The notes under the pieces: model-generated
Seen by the model: only the letters and a program-made list of their open reading frames with translations
Database searches by the model: none
What the model was told of the DNA's origin: nothing
Position numbers and translations under genes: made by a program
Shown: positions 29,813 through 39,354 of the stretch, in pieces
How the letters are laid out: the number at the start of each line of letters is the position of its first letter
How positions within the stretch are numbered: position 1 is the first letter of the stretch
DNA from: Actinoallomurus bryophytorum
Lineage (GTDB): Bacteria; Actinomycetota; Actinomycetes; Streptosporangiales; Streptosporangiaceae
Direction: 5' to 3'
Assembly: GCF_006716425.1 (NCBI RefSeq)
Contig: NZ_VFOZ01000001.1
Coordinates: 6,572,001-6,636,000, forward strand
DNA length: 64,000 nt

Positions 29813-29867
29813 CACGTCCCCCAGGTGTGTACTGCTCCTCCAACGACACTCGCCGCCCGTCAGGCCC

Positions 29868-29889
29868 GGCGCATCCTCAGAACTGGTAG
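29868..29889. repeat. 22-bp element, copy 2
   Basis: Second copy of the element at 29309-29330 (GGCGCATCCTCA, then GAACTGGTAG). It lies about 55 bases upstream of the thioredoxin start codon on the minus strand, a position suitable for a promoter element. Confidence 0.5.
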
Positions 29890-29999
29890 CGCTCGTGGCC
29901 CCGAGCGGCCCGCCGAACCGCTACCGGGGCCTGCCGGCGGGCCGCCGCGCCGTATCCCGAAGGGGTCGTGCGACCCCGTCCGCCCGCGGCAACGGTGGA

Positions 30000-30205
30000 T
30001 CAGGGACCGGAATGCCCGGGGGTCCTGATGGCGAGAATGGCGGTGTCGTCGCTCCCGTCGCCGGGGTGGCCGTCGGCGAGGATCCGGCAGAGCCGGTCCG
30101 GTGGCTCGCCGGCGCTCGCCGTGGCGAGGCCGGCGAGCGTGTCCAGGCCGTCCTCGATGGACCGGGTGCAGCCCGTCCTGGACCCGCGCCAGGGCCTTCA
30201 GTGTT
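30000..30205 (-). pseudogene. Remnant of a PP2C/SpoIIE-type phosphatase gene
   Basis: In the 603-base gap between the thioredoxin and MFS genes, the minus strand reads SIEDGLDTLAGLATA, DRLCRILADGHPGDGSDDTA and ILAIRTPG before a stop at 30000-30002. This is the usual C-terminal end of actinobacterial PP2C (SpoIIE) phosphatases, where DDTA/DDIA is a metal-binding motif. An upstream frame keeps the DGL motif, but the frame is broken near 30165 and stops occur soon after, so only a decayed end is left. Apart from this and the 22-bp element I see nothing else in the gap. Confidence 0.45.
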
Positions 30206-30415
30206 CGGCGATCCGGTCGAGCTCGGCACTCAGCTGGAAACCTGGCCGGAGTCGGCCGCGCGCGGCCGCCCGCGTACGTCCCCTCCTCCCATGTCCCCCC
30301 TCCCGTCAGCGAACCGCACAGGTCTCCTACCCGCGCGGCGAAGAGGCGCCCGGTTGGATGATCGACGGCCGCTGACAGAGGGTGGGAGGGAGACGGCGAC
30401 GACGGAAGGATCGCG

Positions 30416-31628
30416 GTGATCGGCTCCCGCCGGCCCGGCCACGGCACCGAGACGGCGCGGATCGTGCCGCCGCGGCGCGCGCTGATCGCCCTGTGCGTCA
30501 CGGAGATCACCAGCTGGGGTGTCCTGTACTACGCCTTCCCGGTGATGCTCTCGTCGCTGACCCGCGACACGGGCTGGTCCACCGCGACCGCCATGGCCGC
30601 CTTCTCCACCGGAGCCGTCGTCTCCGCCCTCGCCGGCATCCTGGTCGGCAGGCTCATGGACGCCCACGGGCCGCGCCCCGTCATGACCGCCGGGTCGGTC
30701 CTCGGCGTCGCCGGCGTACTGGCGATCGCCGCCGCGCCGACCCTGCCCGTCTTCTTCGCCGCCTGGGTCCTCGCCGGCCTGGCCCAGTCGGCCGTGCTCT
30801 ACCAGCCCGCCTTCACCGCACTCACCGGCTGGTACGGCCCGGACCGCGTACGCGCGGTGACCACCGTGACCCTCGCCGCGGGGTTCGCCAGTACCGTCTT
30901 CGCCCCGCTGACCGCCGTCCTGCTGGACCACCTGACCTGGCGTGGCACCTACCTCGCACTCGCCGTGATCCTGGCCGTGGTGACCATCCCGCTCCACGCT
31001 GTGCCTGACCCCGCCCTGGCCCGCGAGCCGCGCCGGGGACGCTCGCGACCGGGACGAGCACGCCCGTTCGGTGGTCCGGAGCGGGACGTTCCTCACACTG
31101 ACCGCGGCGATGACGTTCGCCGCGTTCGGCTGCTACGCCGCCACGGTCAACCTGGTCCCGCTGCTGACCTCGGACGGGCTGGGCACCCATCTGGCCGCCG
31201 TCGCGCTCGGCCTGTGCGGTGCCGGCCAGGTGCTCGGGCGGCTCGGCTACCCCTGGCTGGTCTCCCGCCTCGGTCCGAGGCCGCGTACGGTCGCCATCCT
31301 GGTCGGCGGCGCGGCCACGATCGTCGTCCTGGGCGTCCTGCCGGGCCCCGGCGTCGCCCTGGTCTGCGTCGCCGTCGTCGCGGGCTCCGCCCGCGGCCTG
31401 TTCACCCTGCTCCAGGCCACCACGGTCGCCGACCGGTGGGGCACCCGCTCGTTCGGGCGCGTCAACGGGGTCTTCACCGCGCCCATCACCGTCGCCATCG
31501 CTCTCGCGCCCGGCGGCGGCGCGCTCCTGGCCCGTCTCACCGGCGGCTACCCCGCCTCGTACGCCCTGCTGGCCGGCCTCACCTTCACCGCCGCCCTCGC
31601 GGCCGGTGGCGCCGGCCGGGAGCGCTGA
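30416..31628 (+). pseudogene. MFS transporter gene with a frameshift
   Basis: Two adjacent frames together encode one 12-helix major facilitator protein of about 403 residues. The first (30416 to about 31036) gives helices 1-6 with the motif GRLMDAHGPRPV; the second (ending 31628) gives helices 7-12 with LGYPWLVSRLGPRPR. They join at a run of four G at 31035-31038, where one G too many (or two bases lost) shifts the frame between REPRR and DARDRDEHARS. Oxalate/formate-antiporter-like MFS proteins look similar; substrate unknown. GTG 30416 has GGAAGGA upstream. Sequencing error and true inactivation cannot be separated from sequence alone. Confidence 0.8.
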
Positions 31629-31632
31629 CGGA

Positions 31633-32472
31633 TCACTCCTCGGCGGCCATCCCGCGGGACAGCGCCTCGCGCAGCGTGTCCGCCGTGATCGTGAAGTGCT
31701 CGCGGGCGATCTCACCCGCCAGTTCGACGTCGCCGGCGGCGATGGCGTGCGCTATCGCACTGTGTTCGCGCAGGGCGCGCTCGTGCACCTCGCGTACGTC
31801 CATGTTCGGCTCGATGGGAAGGCCGAGGGCGACACGGGTGAGCAGGGCACGGCTGAGCGCGATGATCTGCGGGTTGCCGGTCGCGTCGAGCACGGCCTGG
31901 TGGAAGGCGTTGTCCGCGGCGTGCATCTCGCGTCCCGTCTCCGCCGACTCGTACGCCTCGACGGCGCTGCGGAGCCGCTCGACGTGCTCGGGCCGTCGGC
32001 GTTGTGCCGCGGTACGGGCGACCATCTCCTCGACGAGTCCGCGCAGGTCGAACAGCTGCTCGAACTCCGGCCACCGGGGGAGCAGCGTCCGGCGTACGGC
32101 CGGGGCGGACACTTCGGTCCAGCTGTCGCGTACGTAGGTGCCGCCCAGCCGGCCACGGCGGATGTCGACGACGCCGGCCGCCTGGAGCCGGCTGATCGCC
32201 TCGCGTACGGTGGGCCGGCTGACGCCGAGGAGGCGGGCGAGCTCCCGCTCGACGGGCAGCCGGTCGCCCGGCAGGAACTCCCCGACGGCCACGGCGGTGA
32301 TGAGCCGGTCGGACACCTCCTCGGCCGCGGTCGAGACGCGTACCGGTCCCAGCAGCGGCGCGGGAGCGCCCTCGTCGAGAACCTGTGTGATCACCCGGAA
32401 GAGCTCGTCGGCCGGACCCGGCGCTCGCGTCGCGTCCGCGCCGAGATCGTCTGCCTCAGGCTGGCCGGTCAC
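31633..32472 (-). CDS. FadR-type GntR regulator
   Basis: A 279-residue GntR-family regulator of the FadR subfamily: a winged helix-turn-helix (about residues 50-115, GDRLPVERELARLLGVSRPTVREA in part, LQAAGVVDIRRGRLGGTYV) and an all-helical FCD effector domain with the metal-binding D/H positions (ADNAFHQAV, REHSAIAHAI). It is divergent from the peptide ABC transporter operon, with 208 bases between, and probably controls it. GTG 32472 has GAGGAG upstream. The 40-residue N-terminal extension is unusual. Confidence 0.85.
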   Translation of the reverse strand: MTGQPEADDLGADATRAPGPADELFRVITQVLDEGAPAPLLGPVRVSTAAEEVSDRLITAVAVGEFLPGDRLPVERELARLLGVSRPTVREAISRLQAAGVVDIRRGRLGGTYVRDSWTEVSAPAVRRTLLPRWPEFEQLFDLRGLVEEMVARTAAQRRRPEHVERLRSAVEAYESAETGREMHAADNAFHQAVLDATGNPQIIALSRALLTRVALGLPIEPNMDVREVHERALREHSAIAHAIAAGDVELAGEIAREHFTITADTLREALSRGMAAEE

Positions 32473-32680
32473 GGACTGGCTCCTCGGGTCGGGTCGATGG
32501 TCAGAGATGTTAACGGGGTGTTATTTCACGACGACATCGCGATTAGGTCTTGTGGCCTGACCTTTTTGCCTTCAGGATACCGGCACGAGATCGCTTTCCG
32601 TCGTAACCGACCAGATCCGGGGAGAGGCCGTGGCCGTTCCGGAACGGCATTCTCGCCGAACATGTCATGGAGGAATCCGG

Positions 32681-34396
32681 ATGTCCAAGACACGTATCGG
32701 GTCGGTGGCGGCCGCGGCCTTGCTCGTCCTCACCGCCGCCTGCAGTGGTTCCGGTGACTCCGGTGACTCCGGTGGGTCCGGCGTTTCCGGCGGAGCCGCC
32801 GCCCAGGGCTTCCAGCCCCAGCACAAGGGCGGCACCCTCCACCTGATGGCCAAGGCGGCGGGCGGTTCGTTCGACCCGCAGGTGAACTACACGCTGCAGT
32901 ACTGGCAGCTCTACCAGGCGACCTACGACGGGCTGCTGGCCTTCAAGAAGGTCGGCGGACAGGCGTCGTTCACCGTCGTTCCGGACCTGGCCGAGGCGAT
33001 GCCGCAGGTGACGAACGGCGGCAGGACCTATGTCTTCAAGCTGCGCCCCGGCATCAAGTTCTCCACCGGCAAACCGGTCACCGTCGATGACGTCGTGGCC
33101 TCGTTCGAGCGCATCTTCAAGGTCTCCAGCCCGACCGCGGGCACGTTCTACAACGGCATCGTGGGAAGCGCCGCGTGCCTGAAGAAGCCCGCGGACTGCT
33201 CGCTGAGCAAGGGCGTCGTGGGCGACGCGAGCGCCGGCACCGTGACGATCAACCTGACCGATCCGGACCCGGAGCTGCCGTACAAGCTCGCGGTGCCGCA
33301 CGCGAGCATCGTGCCCAAGGACTCGCCGGCCAAGGACGCGGGCACCAAGCCGCTGCCCAGCACCGGGCCGTACATGGCCGCCTCCTACGACCCGAACCGT
33401 GCGCTCAAGCTGGTCCGCAACCCGTACTTCAAGGAATGGTCACACGACGCCGAGCCACAGGGCTATCCGGACGAGATCGATGAGACGTTCGGTCTCACCG
33501 TCGAGGCGGAGGTCACGGCGGTCGAGAACGGCCAGGGCGACTGGGTCTTCGACCCGCCCCCGTCCGACCGGCTGAACGAGATGGGCACCAAGTACGAGAA
33601 GCAGGTGCACGTCAACCCGCTGACGGCGTTCTTCTACCTCACGCTCAACACCAACATGGCGCCGTTCAACAACCAGATGGCCCGTCAGGCCATCAACTGG
33701 GCGATCGACCGGGCGGCGGCGGTACGGCTGTATGGCGGTACGAACCTCGCGCAGCCCGCCTGCACGGTCCTTCCGGCCGGTTTCCCCGGCCACGTGAACT
33801 TCTGCGACTACACCAAGGGCGGCGGGGCGACCTGGTCGGCGCCGGATATCGAGAAGGCCAAACAGCTCGTGCAGCAGTCCGGCACCGCCGGCCAGAAGGT
33901 CGCCGTCGTCGTGCAGGAGGACGAGGTCTACAAGTCGATCGGGGAGTACGTCCAGAGCCTGCTCAACCAGATCGGCTACAAGGCCACGCTGAAGCCGCTG
34001 TCGGCCAACATCCAGTTCACCTACATCCAGAACACCGAGAACAAGGTGCAGCTGGCACTGACGTCCTGGTACCAGGACTACCCCGCGGCCTCGGACTTCC
34101 TCAACGTGCTGCTGTCGTGCGCGTCGTTCCACCCCGGCAGCGACTCGAGCATCAACATCGCCGGCTTCTGCGACAAGGATGTCGACGCGCAGATGAAGGA
34201 CGCGCTGAAGACCGAGCAGACCAGCATGCCGACGGCCGACCAGAAGTGGGGCCAGGTCGACCAGGCGGTCATGGCGAAGTCGCCACTCGTCCCGCTGTTC
34301 AACCCCAAGCTCGTCGACTTCGTCTCGACCAAGGTCGGCGACTACCAGTTCAGCAAACAGTTCTACATGCTGGTCAGCCAGCTCTGGGTGAAGTGA
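32681..34396 (+). CDS. ABC transporter substrate-binding lipoprotein (peptide type)
   Basis: A 571-residue extracellular solute-binding protein, family 5 (DppA/OppA). The signal peptide ends in the lipobox LTAAC, so the protein is anchored to the outer face of the membrane; a Ser/Gly-rich linker follows. Family signatures are FKLRPGIKFSTGKPVTVDDVV in part, LPSTGPYMAASYDPN and AINWAIDRAAAVRLYGG. It captures oligopeptides, nickel complexes or similar ligands for the permeases encoded downstream. ATG 32681 has GGAGGAA five bases upstream. Unlike many relatives it contains several extra cysteines. Confidence 0.9.
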   Translation: MSKTRIGSVAAAALLVLTAACSGSGDSGDSGGSGVSGGAAAQGFQPQHKGGTLHLMAKAAGGSFDPQVNYTLQYWQLYQATYDGLLAFKKVGGQASFTVVPDLAEAMPQVTNGGRTYVFKLRPGIKFSTGKPVTVDDVVASFERIFKVSSPTAGTFYNGIVGSAACLKKPADCSLSKGVVGDASAGTVTINLTDPDPELPYKLAVPHASIVPKDSPAKDAGTKPLPSTGPYMAASYDPNRALKLVRNPYFKEWSHDAEPQGYPDEIDETFGLTVEAEVTAVENGQGDWVFDPPPSDRLNEMGTKYEKQVHVNPLTAFFYLTLNTNMAPFNNQMARQAINWAIDRAAAVRLYGGTNLAQPACTVLPAGFPGHVNFCDYTKGGGATWSAPDIEKAKQLVQQSGTAGQKVAVVVQEDEVYKSIGEYVQSLLNQIGYKATLKPLSANIQFTYIQNTENKVQLALTSWYQDYPAASDFLNVLLSCASFHPGSDSSINIAGFCDKDVDAQMKDALKTEQTSMPTADQKWGQVDQAVMAKSPLVPLFNPKLVDFVSTKVGDYQFSKQFYMLVSQLWVK

Positions 34397-35460
34397 GCCG
34401 ACCCATGGCCGTGGTGGCCGGGCTTCCCGGCGCTCCGGAGTCGGGCGGGACGGTCGCCGTCCCGCCCGCCGCGGGGACGTCGGGCCCGTGGCGCAACTCC
34501 CTGACCCAGCTGACGCGCAACCGGGCGGCGATGGCCGCGGCGGCCGTCTTCGTACTGATCGTCCTGGCCTGCGTGGCCGCGCCGCTGTACGCCCACCAGA
34601 TCGCGCACACCGACGCCTTCCGGTCGAACATCTCCGGCTCGACGGTCGTCGACGGCAGGACGGTGCCGGTGCTGCGCCCGAGCAGCACCGGCCTGCAGCT
34701 CGGCGTCACGCCGATCGGCCCGACCTGGGACCCCGGCCACTACTTCCTCGGCGCCGACAACCAGGGGCGCGACGTGATGGCGCGGCTGCTGTACGCCGGC
34801 CGCAACAGCCTGTTCATCGGGCTGACGTCGGCGGTGCTGTGCTGCCTGATCGCCACGCTCGTCGGCGTCGTCGCCGGCTACGCCGGGGGACTGGTGGACG
34901 CGATCCTGTCCCGCGTCCTGGACGTCGTCTGGGCGTTCCCCGTCTACCTGCTCGCGATCTGCCTGTCCGTGGTGCTGCTCACCAGCGGCGTGCACATCGG
35001 GCCGGTCGGCGTCGACGCCGGGAGCATCTGGGTGCCCATCTTCATCATCGCGGTGATCTACGTGCCCTACGTCGCCCGCCCGGTACGCGGAAAGGTGATC
35101 GCGCTGCGGCACCGGGACTTCATCCAGGCCGCGATCGGGATCGGCGCCACCGACCGGCGGATCATGCGCCGCGAGATCCTGCCCAACGTCACACCCACGG
35201 TGATCGTCTTCCTCCCGCTCATGACCGCGCTCAACATGCTCACCGAGTCGGCGCTGTCCTTCCTCTCGGTCGGCGTGCAGCCACCGGACGCGAGCTGGGG
35301 CACGATCATCAACGACGGCCTCGGGTTGCTGTACACGCGGCCGGCGGTGGCACTCGTCCCCGGCCTGCTCATCGCGGTGACGGCCGTGGCGCTGAACATC
35401 TTCGGCGACGGCGTCCGCGACGCGCTCGATCCGGGCGCCCGGCTAAGGGGAGGCGTGTAG
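34393..35460 (+). CDS. ABC transporter permease (DppC type)
   Basis: A 355-residue inner-membrane permease with about six transmembrane helices and an N-terminal cytoplasmic tail. The EAA loop reads about HRDFIQAAIGIGATDRRIMRREILPN (in part) near residue 235-255, where it contacts the ATPases. GTG 34393 overlaps the upstream stop as GTGA; ATG 34405, four codons later, is an alternative. An unusual 30-residue insertion with GSTVVDGRTVPVLRPSS lies in the first external loop. It pairs with the DppB-type permease of the next gene. Confidence 0.87.
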   Translation: MSRPMAVVAGLPGAPESGGTVAVPPAAGTSGPWRNSLTQLTRNRAAMAAAAVFVLIVLACVAAPLYAHQIAHTDAFRSNISGSTVVDGRTVPVLRPSSTGLQLGVTPIGPTWDPGHYFLGADNQGRDVMARLLYAGRNSLFIGLTSAVLCCLIATLVGVVAGYAGGLVDAILSRVLDVVWAFPVYLLAICLSVVLLTSGVHIGPVGVDAGSIWVPIFIIAVIYVPYVARPVRGKVIALRHRDFIQAAIGIGATDRRIMRREILPNVTPTVIVFLPLMTALNMLTESALSFLSVGVQPPDASWGTIINDGLGLLYTRPAVALVPGLLIAVTAVALNIFGDGVRDALDPGARLRGGV

Positions 35461-36429
35461 ATGCTCGCCTTCGCCGTACGCCGCTTCGTCTCCGCGATCC
35501 TCGTCCTGTTCGCGATCAGCGTGCTGGTCTTCCTCATCTTCTTCGCCACCCCCGGCGTCGACCCCGCGGCGCGCATCGCGGGACGCAACGCCGACCCGGC
35601 GACGCTCGCGCAGGTCCGGCACGCGTTCGGCTTCGACCGGCCGCTCCCGGTGCGGTACGTGCTGATGATGAAGCACCTGTTCGTGAGCCGTGACCTCGAG
35701 TCCTTCGTCAACCGCGGTTCGAAGGTGATCCCGCAGATCACGCACGCCATGCCGATCACGCTGTCGCTCGTGCTCGGCGCGGCGGTGATCTGGGTGGTGC
35801 TCGGCATCGCCATGGGCAGCGCGGCGGCCGCACTGCGCGGCACCGCCGTGGATCCGCTGATCATGATGCTGGGCGTCGTCGGCGCGTCGCTTCCCGTCTA
35901 CTGGGTCGGCGAGGCGGTCAACCTGCTCACCCAGAGCCGGCTGCACGACGGGGTCTTCTCCTGGGTGCCGCCGCTCGGCTACGTCGGGCTGACCGAGAAC
36001 CCGGGCGAGTGGGCCCTGCACCTGCTGTTCCCCTGGCTCACGCTGGCGCTGCTGTACGCCGGCATCTACGCCCGGCTCCTGCGTTCGGAGGTCATCGCGA
36101 GTTTGAACGAGGACTACGTCACGACCGCACGCGCGAAGGGCATCTCCGAGCGGCGCATCCTGATCAAGCATGCGCTCCGGTGCTCGCTCATCCCGTTCGT
36201 CTCGCTGTTCGGGCTCGACTTCGGCGCACTGGTCGGCGGCTCCGCCCTGCTCACCGAGGTGGTGTTCGGCCTGCCCGGGGTCGGCAAGCTGACCTACGAC
36301 GCGCTGCAGAACGTCGACCTGCCGGTGATCATGGGAACGGTCCTGTACGCGGCCTTCTTCGTGGTGCTGACGAACGCGCTGGTGGACGTCCTGTACGCCC
36401 GGCTCGACCCGAGGGTGCGTCATGCCTGA
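35461..36429 (+). CDS. ABC transporter permease (DppB type)
   Basis: A 322-residue permease with about six transmembrane helices: MLAFAVRRFVSAILVLFAIS opens it, and the EAA loop (EDYVTTARAKGISERRILI) lies near residue 220. VVFGLPGVGKLTYDAL is the family signature. ATG starts directly after the previous stop, with GGGGAGG inside the end of that gene. Here the permease order (C before B) is the reverse of the usual dppBC order. Together with its partner it forms the channel for the peptide-like substrate. Confidence 0.88.
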   Translation: MLAFAVRRFVSAILVLFAISVLVFLIFFATPGVDPAARIAGRNADPATLAQVRHAFGFDRPLPVRYVLMMKHLFVSRDLESFVNRGSKVIPQITHAMPITLSLVLGAAVIWVVLGIAMGSAAAALRGTAVDPLIMMLGVVGASLPVYWVGEAVNLLTQSRLHDGVFSWVPPLGYVGLTENPGEWALHLLFPWLTLALLYAGIYARLLRSEVIASLNEDYVTTARAKGISERRILIKHALRCSLIPFVSLFGLDFGALVGGSALLTEVVFGLPGVGKLTYDALQNVDLPVIMGTVLYAAFFVVLTNALVDVLYARLDPRVRHA

Positions 36430-37444
36430 GCCGCTCCTCGACGTACGCGACCTGCGCGTGACGTTCCGTACCCGCCGTGGCACCGTCACCGCCGTCGACG
36501 GCCTGTCGTTCGCGGTCGAGCCCGGTGAGGTGCTCGGCATCGTCGGCGAGTCCGGATCCGGCAAGACCGTCTCGGTGATGAGCATCCTCAAGCTGATCCG
36601 TGACCCGAACGCCAGCGTCTCCGGCACCGTCTCCTTCAACGGCCGTGACCTGCTCGCGCTCTCCGACAAGGAGTTGCGCTCGGTACGCGGCCGCGACATC
36701 GCGATGATCTTCCAGGATCCGATGACGGCGCTCACCCCGGTCTACACGGTCGGCTGGCACATCGCCGAGCAGCTGCGCGCGCACAATCCCGTGTCCCGGT
36801 CCGAGGCACGTAAGCGGGCGATCACGCTCCTCGACGAGGTGGGCATCCCGAACCCCGCGCAGCGCGTCGACGGCTACCCGCATGAGTTCTCCGGCGGGAT
36901 GCGGCAGCGTGCGGTCATCGCGATGGCCCTCGCCTGCAACCCGAAACTGCTGATCGCGGACGAGCCGACCACGGCGCTCGACGTCACCACCCAGGCCCAG
37001 ATTCTCGACCTCATGCGACGGCTCCGCGAGACCCACGGCTCGTCCATCCTCGTCATCACGCACGACATGGGGGTGGTGTCCGAGATCGCGGACCAGGTCC
37101 TCGTCATGTACGGCGGCCGCGCCGTCGAACAGGGACCGAAGACCCAGGTCTTCCGCCACCCGCGGCATCCGTACACGTGGGGGCTCCTGGGCTCGGTGCC
37201 ACGCGTCACGGGCGCGCGGATCCGCCGGCTCACCGCGATACCCGGGTCGCCGATCTCACCGTTCGACGTCCCCTCCGGCTGCGCGTTCGCGACGCGCTGC
37301 CGGTTCCGGCACGAGGCCTGCGACGAACGGCCCGAGCTCGCCGGCGGCGACGGGCACCGGGACGCCTGCTGGCTGCCTCGCGACGGGCGTGACGAGCTGC
37401 GGGCGGAGGCGGCGACGGCCGCCGTGGGGGAGGACACACCATGA
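36422..37444 (+). CDS. ABC transporter ATPase (DppD type)
   Basis: A 340-residue ATPase: Walker A GESGSGKT (about 40-47), ABC signature FSGGMRQR, Walker [14 protein letters not shown]-switch VITHDMG, and the C-terminal oligopeptide-transporter extension with cysteines ([16 protein letters not shown]) that in the family hosts an iron-sulfur or structural site. It drives import through the two permeases. The start overlaps the permease stop by 8 bases. The end overlaps the next ATPase start as ATGA. Confidence 0.9.
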   Translation: MPEPLLDVRDLRVTFRTRRGTVTAVDGLSFAVEPGEVLGIVGESGSGKTVSVMSILKLIRDPNASVSGTVSFNGRDLLALSDKELRSVRGRDIAMIFQDPMTALTPVYTVGWHIAEQLRAHNPVSRSEARKRAITLLDEVGIPNPAQRVDGYPHEFSGGMRQRAVIAMALACNPKLLIADEPTTALDVTTQAQILDLMRRLRETHGSSILVITHDMGVVSEIADQVLVMYGGRAVEQGPKTQVFRHPRHPYTWGLLGSVPRVTGARIRRLTAIPGSPISPFDVPSGCAFATRCRFRHEACDERPELAGGDGHRDACWLPRDGRDELRAEAATAAVGEDTP

Positions 37445-38448
37445 GCACGCTCCTTCGCGCGACCGACGTGGTCAAGCACTTCCCGCTGCGGTCCAGCGTG
37501 CTGACCAAGGCGCGTGGCGGCGGAGAGGAGGTCGTGCGCGCCGTCGACGGGGTGTCGCTGGACGTGGTCGCGGGGGAGACCCTGGGGGTCGTGGGCGAGT
37601 CCGGGTGCGGCAAGTCGACGCTCGGCCGCTGCCTGGTACGCCTCATGGACCTGACGAGCGGCACGGTGGAGTTCGACGGACGCGACATCAGCACGCTGTC
37701 CCGGCGCCGCCTGCGCCCGATCCGTCGCGGACTCCAGCTCGTCTTCCAGGACCCGTACGCCTCCCTGAACCCGCGCCGCCGCGCGGGCGACATCGTCGCC
37801 GAGCCGCTCCAGGTGCACGGGTACGGCGACGCGGCCGCGGTCCGCCGCCGCGTACGCGAGCTCTTCGACGTCGTCGGCCTGTCGGAGACCTACGTCGACC
37901 GATACCCGCACGAGTTCAGCGGCGGCCAGCGCCAGCGGATCGGCATCGCACGCGCGCTCGCGATGAACCCGAAGCTGGTCGTGGCCGACGAGCCGGTCGC
38001 CGCACTCGACGTGTCCATCCAGGCGCAGGTGCTGAACCTCTTCGCCGACCTGCGCGAGGAGTACGGCCTGACCTACATCTTCATCGCGCACGACCTCGGC
38101 GTGGTGCGGCACGTCTCAGACCGGATCGCGGTCATGTACCTCGGCGAGATCGTCGAGCTCGCCGACGCCGAACCGCTGTACGAGGCGCCCGCCCACCCGT
38201 ACACCCAGGCACTGCTGTCGGCCGTGCCGGAGATCGACGACGGCACGACGCCGCGGCGCGAGCGGATCGTGCTCACCGGTGACGTGCCGAGCCCGATCAA
38301 CAAGCCGGTGGGCTGCCCGTTCCATCCGCGCTGCCCGTACGCGCAGGACAGGTGCAGGACCGAGCGGCCGGTTCCGGTGGAGGTCGCCCCCGGCCGGCAG
38401 GTCAGCTGCCACTTCCCGCTGGTCGAGACCGCCGCCACGGGCGGGTGA
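37441..38448 (+). CDS. ABC transporter ATPase (DppF type)
   Basis: A 335-residue ATPase forming a heterodimer with its neighbour: Walker [10 protein letters not shown], signature [15 protein letters not shown], Walker [14 protein letters not shown]-switch FIAHDLG, and the C-terminal segment [15 protein letters not shown]. The start is coupled to the upstream gene by an ATGA overlap. It completes a five-gene import operon (binding protein, two permeases, two ATPases). The convergent hydrolase gene ends one base after this stop. Confidence 0.9.
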   Translation: MSTLLRATDVVKHFPLRSSVLTKARGGGEEVVRAVDGVSLDVVAGETLGVVGESGCGKSTLGRCLVRLMDLTSGTVEFDGRDISTLSRRRLRPIRRGLQLVFQDPYASLNPRRRAGDIVAEPLQVHGYGDAAAVRRRVRELFDVVGLSETYVDRYPHEFSGGQRQRIGIARALAMNPKLVVADEPVAALDVSIQAQVLNLFADLREEYGLTYIFIAHDLGVVRHVSDRIAVMYLGEIVELADAEPLYEAPAHPYTQALLSAVPEIDDGTTPRRERIVLTGDVPSPINKPVGCPFHPRCPYAQDRCRTERPVPVEVAPGRQVSCHFPLVETAATGG

Positions 38449-38449
38449 G

Positions 38450-39250
38450 TCAGAGGGCGTCCAGGAACGCGAGCAGGGCCTGGTCGAACGCTTCCGGGCA
38501 TTCCAGGTTGGGCATGTGTCCCGCACCGTCCACCACGACCAGTGTGGAGTCCGGGATCAGTTCGTGCATCTGCCGCGCGTCGTCCACGGGGGTGTACTCG
38601 TCCTCGCTGCCGACGACGATGAGGGCGGGCACCTTGGCCCGCGACAGCGACTCGGCATAGTCGGGGCGTTCGGCGCGACCGCGCAGGGCCGCCGCGGCGC
38701 CTTCCGGAGAGGTGCCCAGCATCATGCCCAGTACGTGTTCGGCCACCGCAGGCAGGCGTTCGATCGTCGCCGGGGCCACCATCTTCGGCAGGACCTCCTC
38801 CGCGTAAGGCCGCATGCCCTCGCGCAGCAGCCGGTCGGCGACCTCGTTGCGCGTCCTCCGGCCGTCCGGCGTCTCCGGCCAGGGTGCGGTGTCGGCGAGC
38901 AGCAGGCCGCGGATCCGGTCCGCCACCTGCCGGTGGAGCTCCATGACGATCTGCCCGCCCATGGACAGGCCGCCCAGTGCGAAGCGTTCGACGCCGAGCT
39001 GGTCGAGCAGCTCGATGATGTCGTGGGCGAAGGCCGCCAGCGGGGTCTTCCCGGGGACGACCGCGCTCTCCCCGTAGCCGCGCAGGTCCGGGACGATCAC
39101 CCGCCGGCCGGCCTCGACGAGCCGCTCGACCTGCGGCCGCCACATCGACCGGTCGAACGGGTGGCCGTGCACCAGGACCACGACCGGCGCGCCGGCGCTC
39201 CCCTCGTCGTCGTAGGCGATGCTCAACCCGTCAACGGAAACTGCGCTCAC
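38450..39250 (-). CDS. Alpha/beta hydrolase
   Basis: A 266-residue alpha/beta-hydrolase: oxyanion motif LVHGHPFDRSMW, nucleophile elbow GGLSMGG (about 93-99), acid in VGSEDEYTP, and His in GAGHMPNLE. There is no signal peptide. The 3-oxoadipate enol-lactonase/esterase group looks similar, but the substrate is unknown. GTG 39250 has GAGGAG seven bases upstream. It is divergent from the MocR-type regulator with 104 bases between, which probably controls it. Confidence 0.87.
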   Translation of the reverse strand: MSAVSVDGLSIAYDDEGSAGAPVVVLVHGHPFDRSMWRPQVERLVEAGRRVIVPDLRGYGESAVVPGKTPLAAFAHDIIELLDQLGVERFALGGLSMGGQIVMELHRQVADRIRGLLLADTAPWPETPDGRRTRNEVADRLLREGMRPYAEEVLPKMVAPATIERLPAVAEHVLGMMLGTSPEGAAAALRGRAERPDYAESLSRAKVPALIVVGSEDEYTPVDDARQMHELIPDSTLVVVDGAGHMPNLECPEAFDQALLAFLDAL

Positions 39251-39302
39251 GTGCGTGCTCCTCGGTCCGGCGTTTGACGGATCAATGCTATTAACGCCAA
39301 TA

Positions 39303-39337
39303 TCTCGGTGCAATCGATGGATTGTTCTCGGTGCAAT
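39303..39337. promoter_or_regulatory. Direct repeats, candidate MocR operator
   Basis: TCTCGGTGCAAT occurs at 39303-39314 and again at 39326-39337, a 23-base step that is roughly two helix turns. GATTG/CAAT halves give partial dyad symmetry as well. MocR-type regulators such as PdxR and TauR bind direct repeats in divergent promoters, and this region separates the hydrolase and MocR-like genes. Confidence 0.55.
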
Positions 39338-39354
39338 GTCGATAGCGACGGGCG

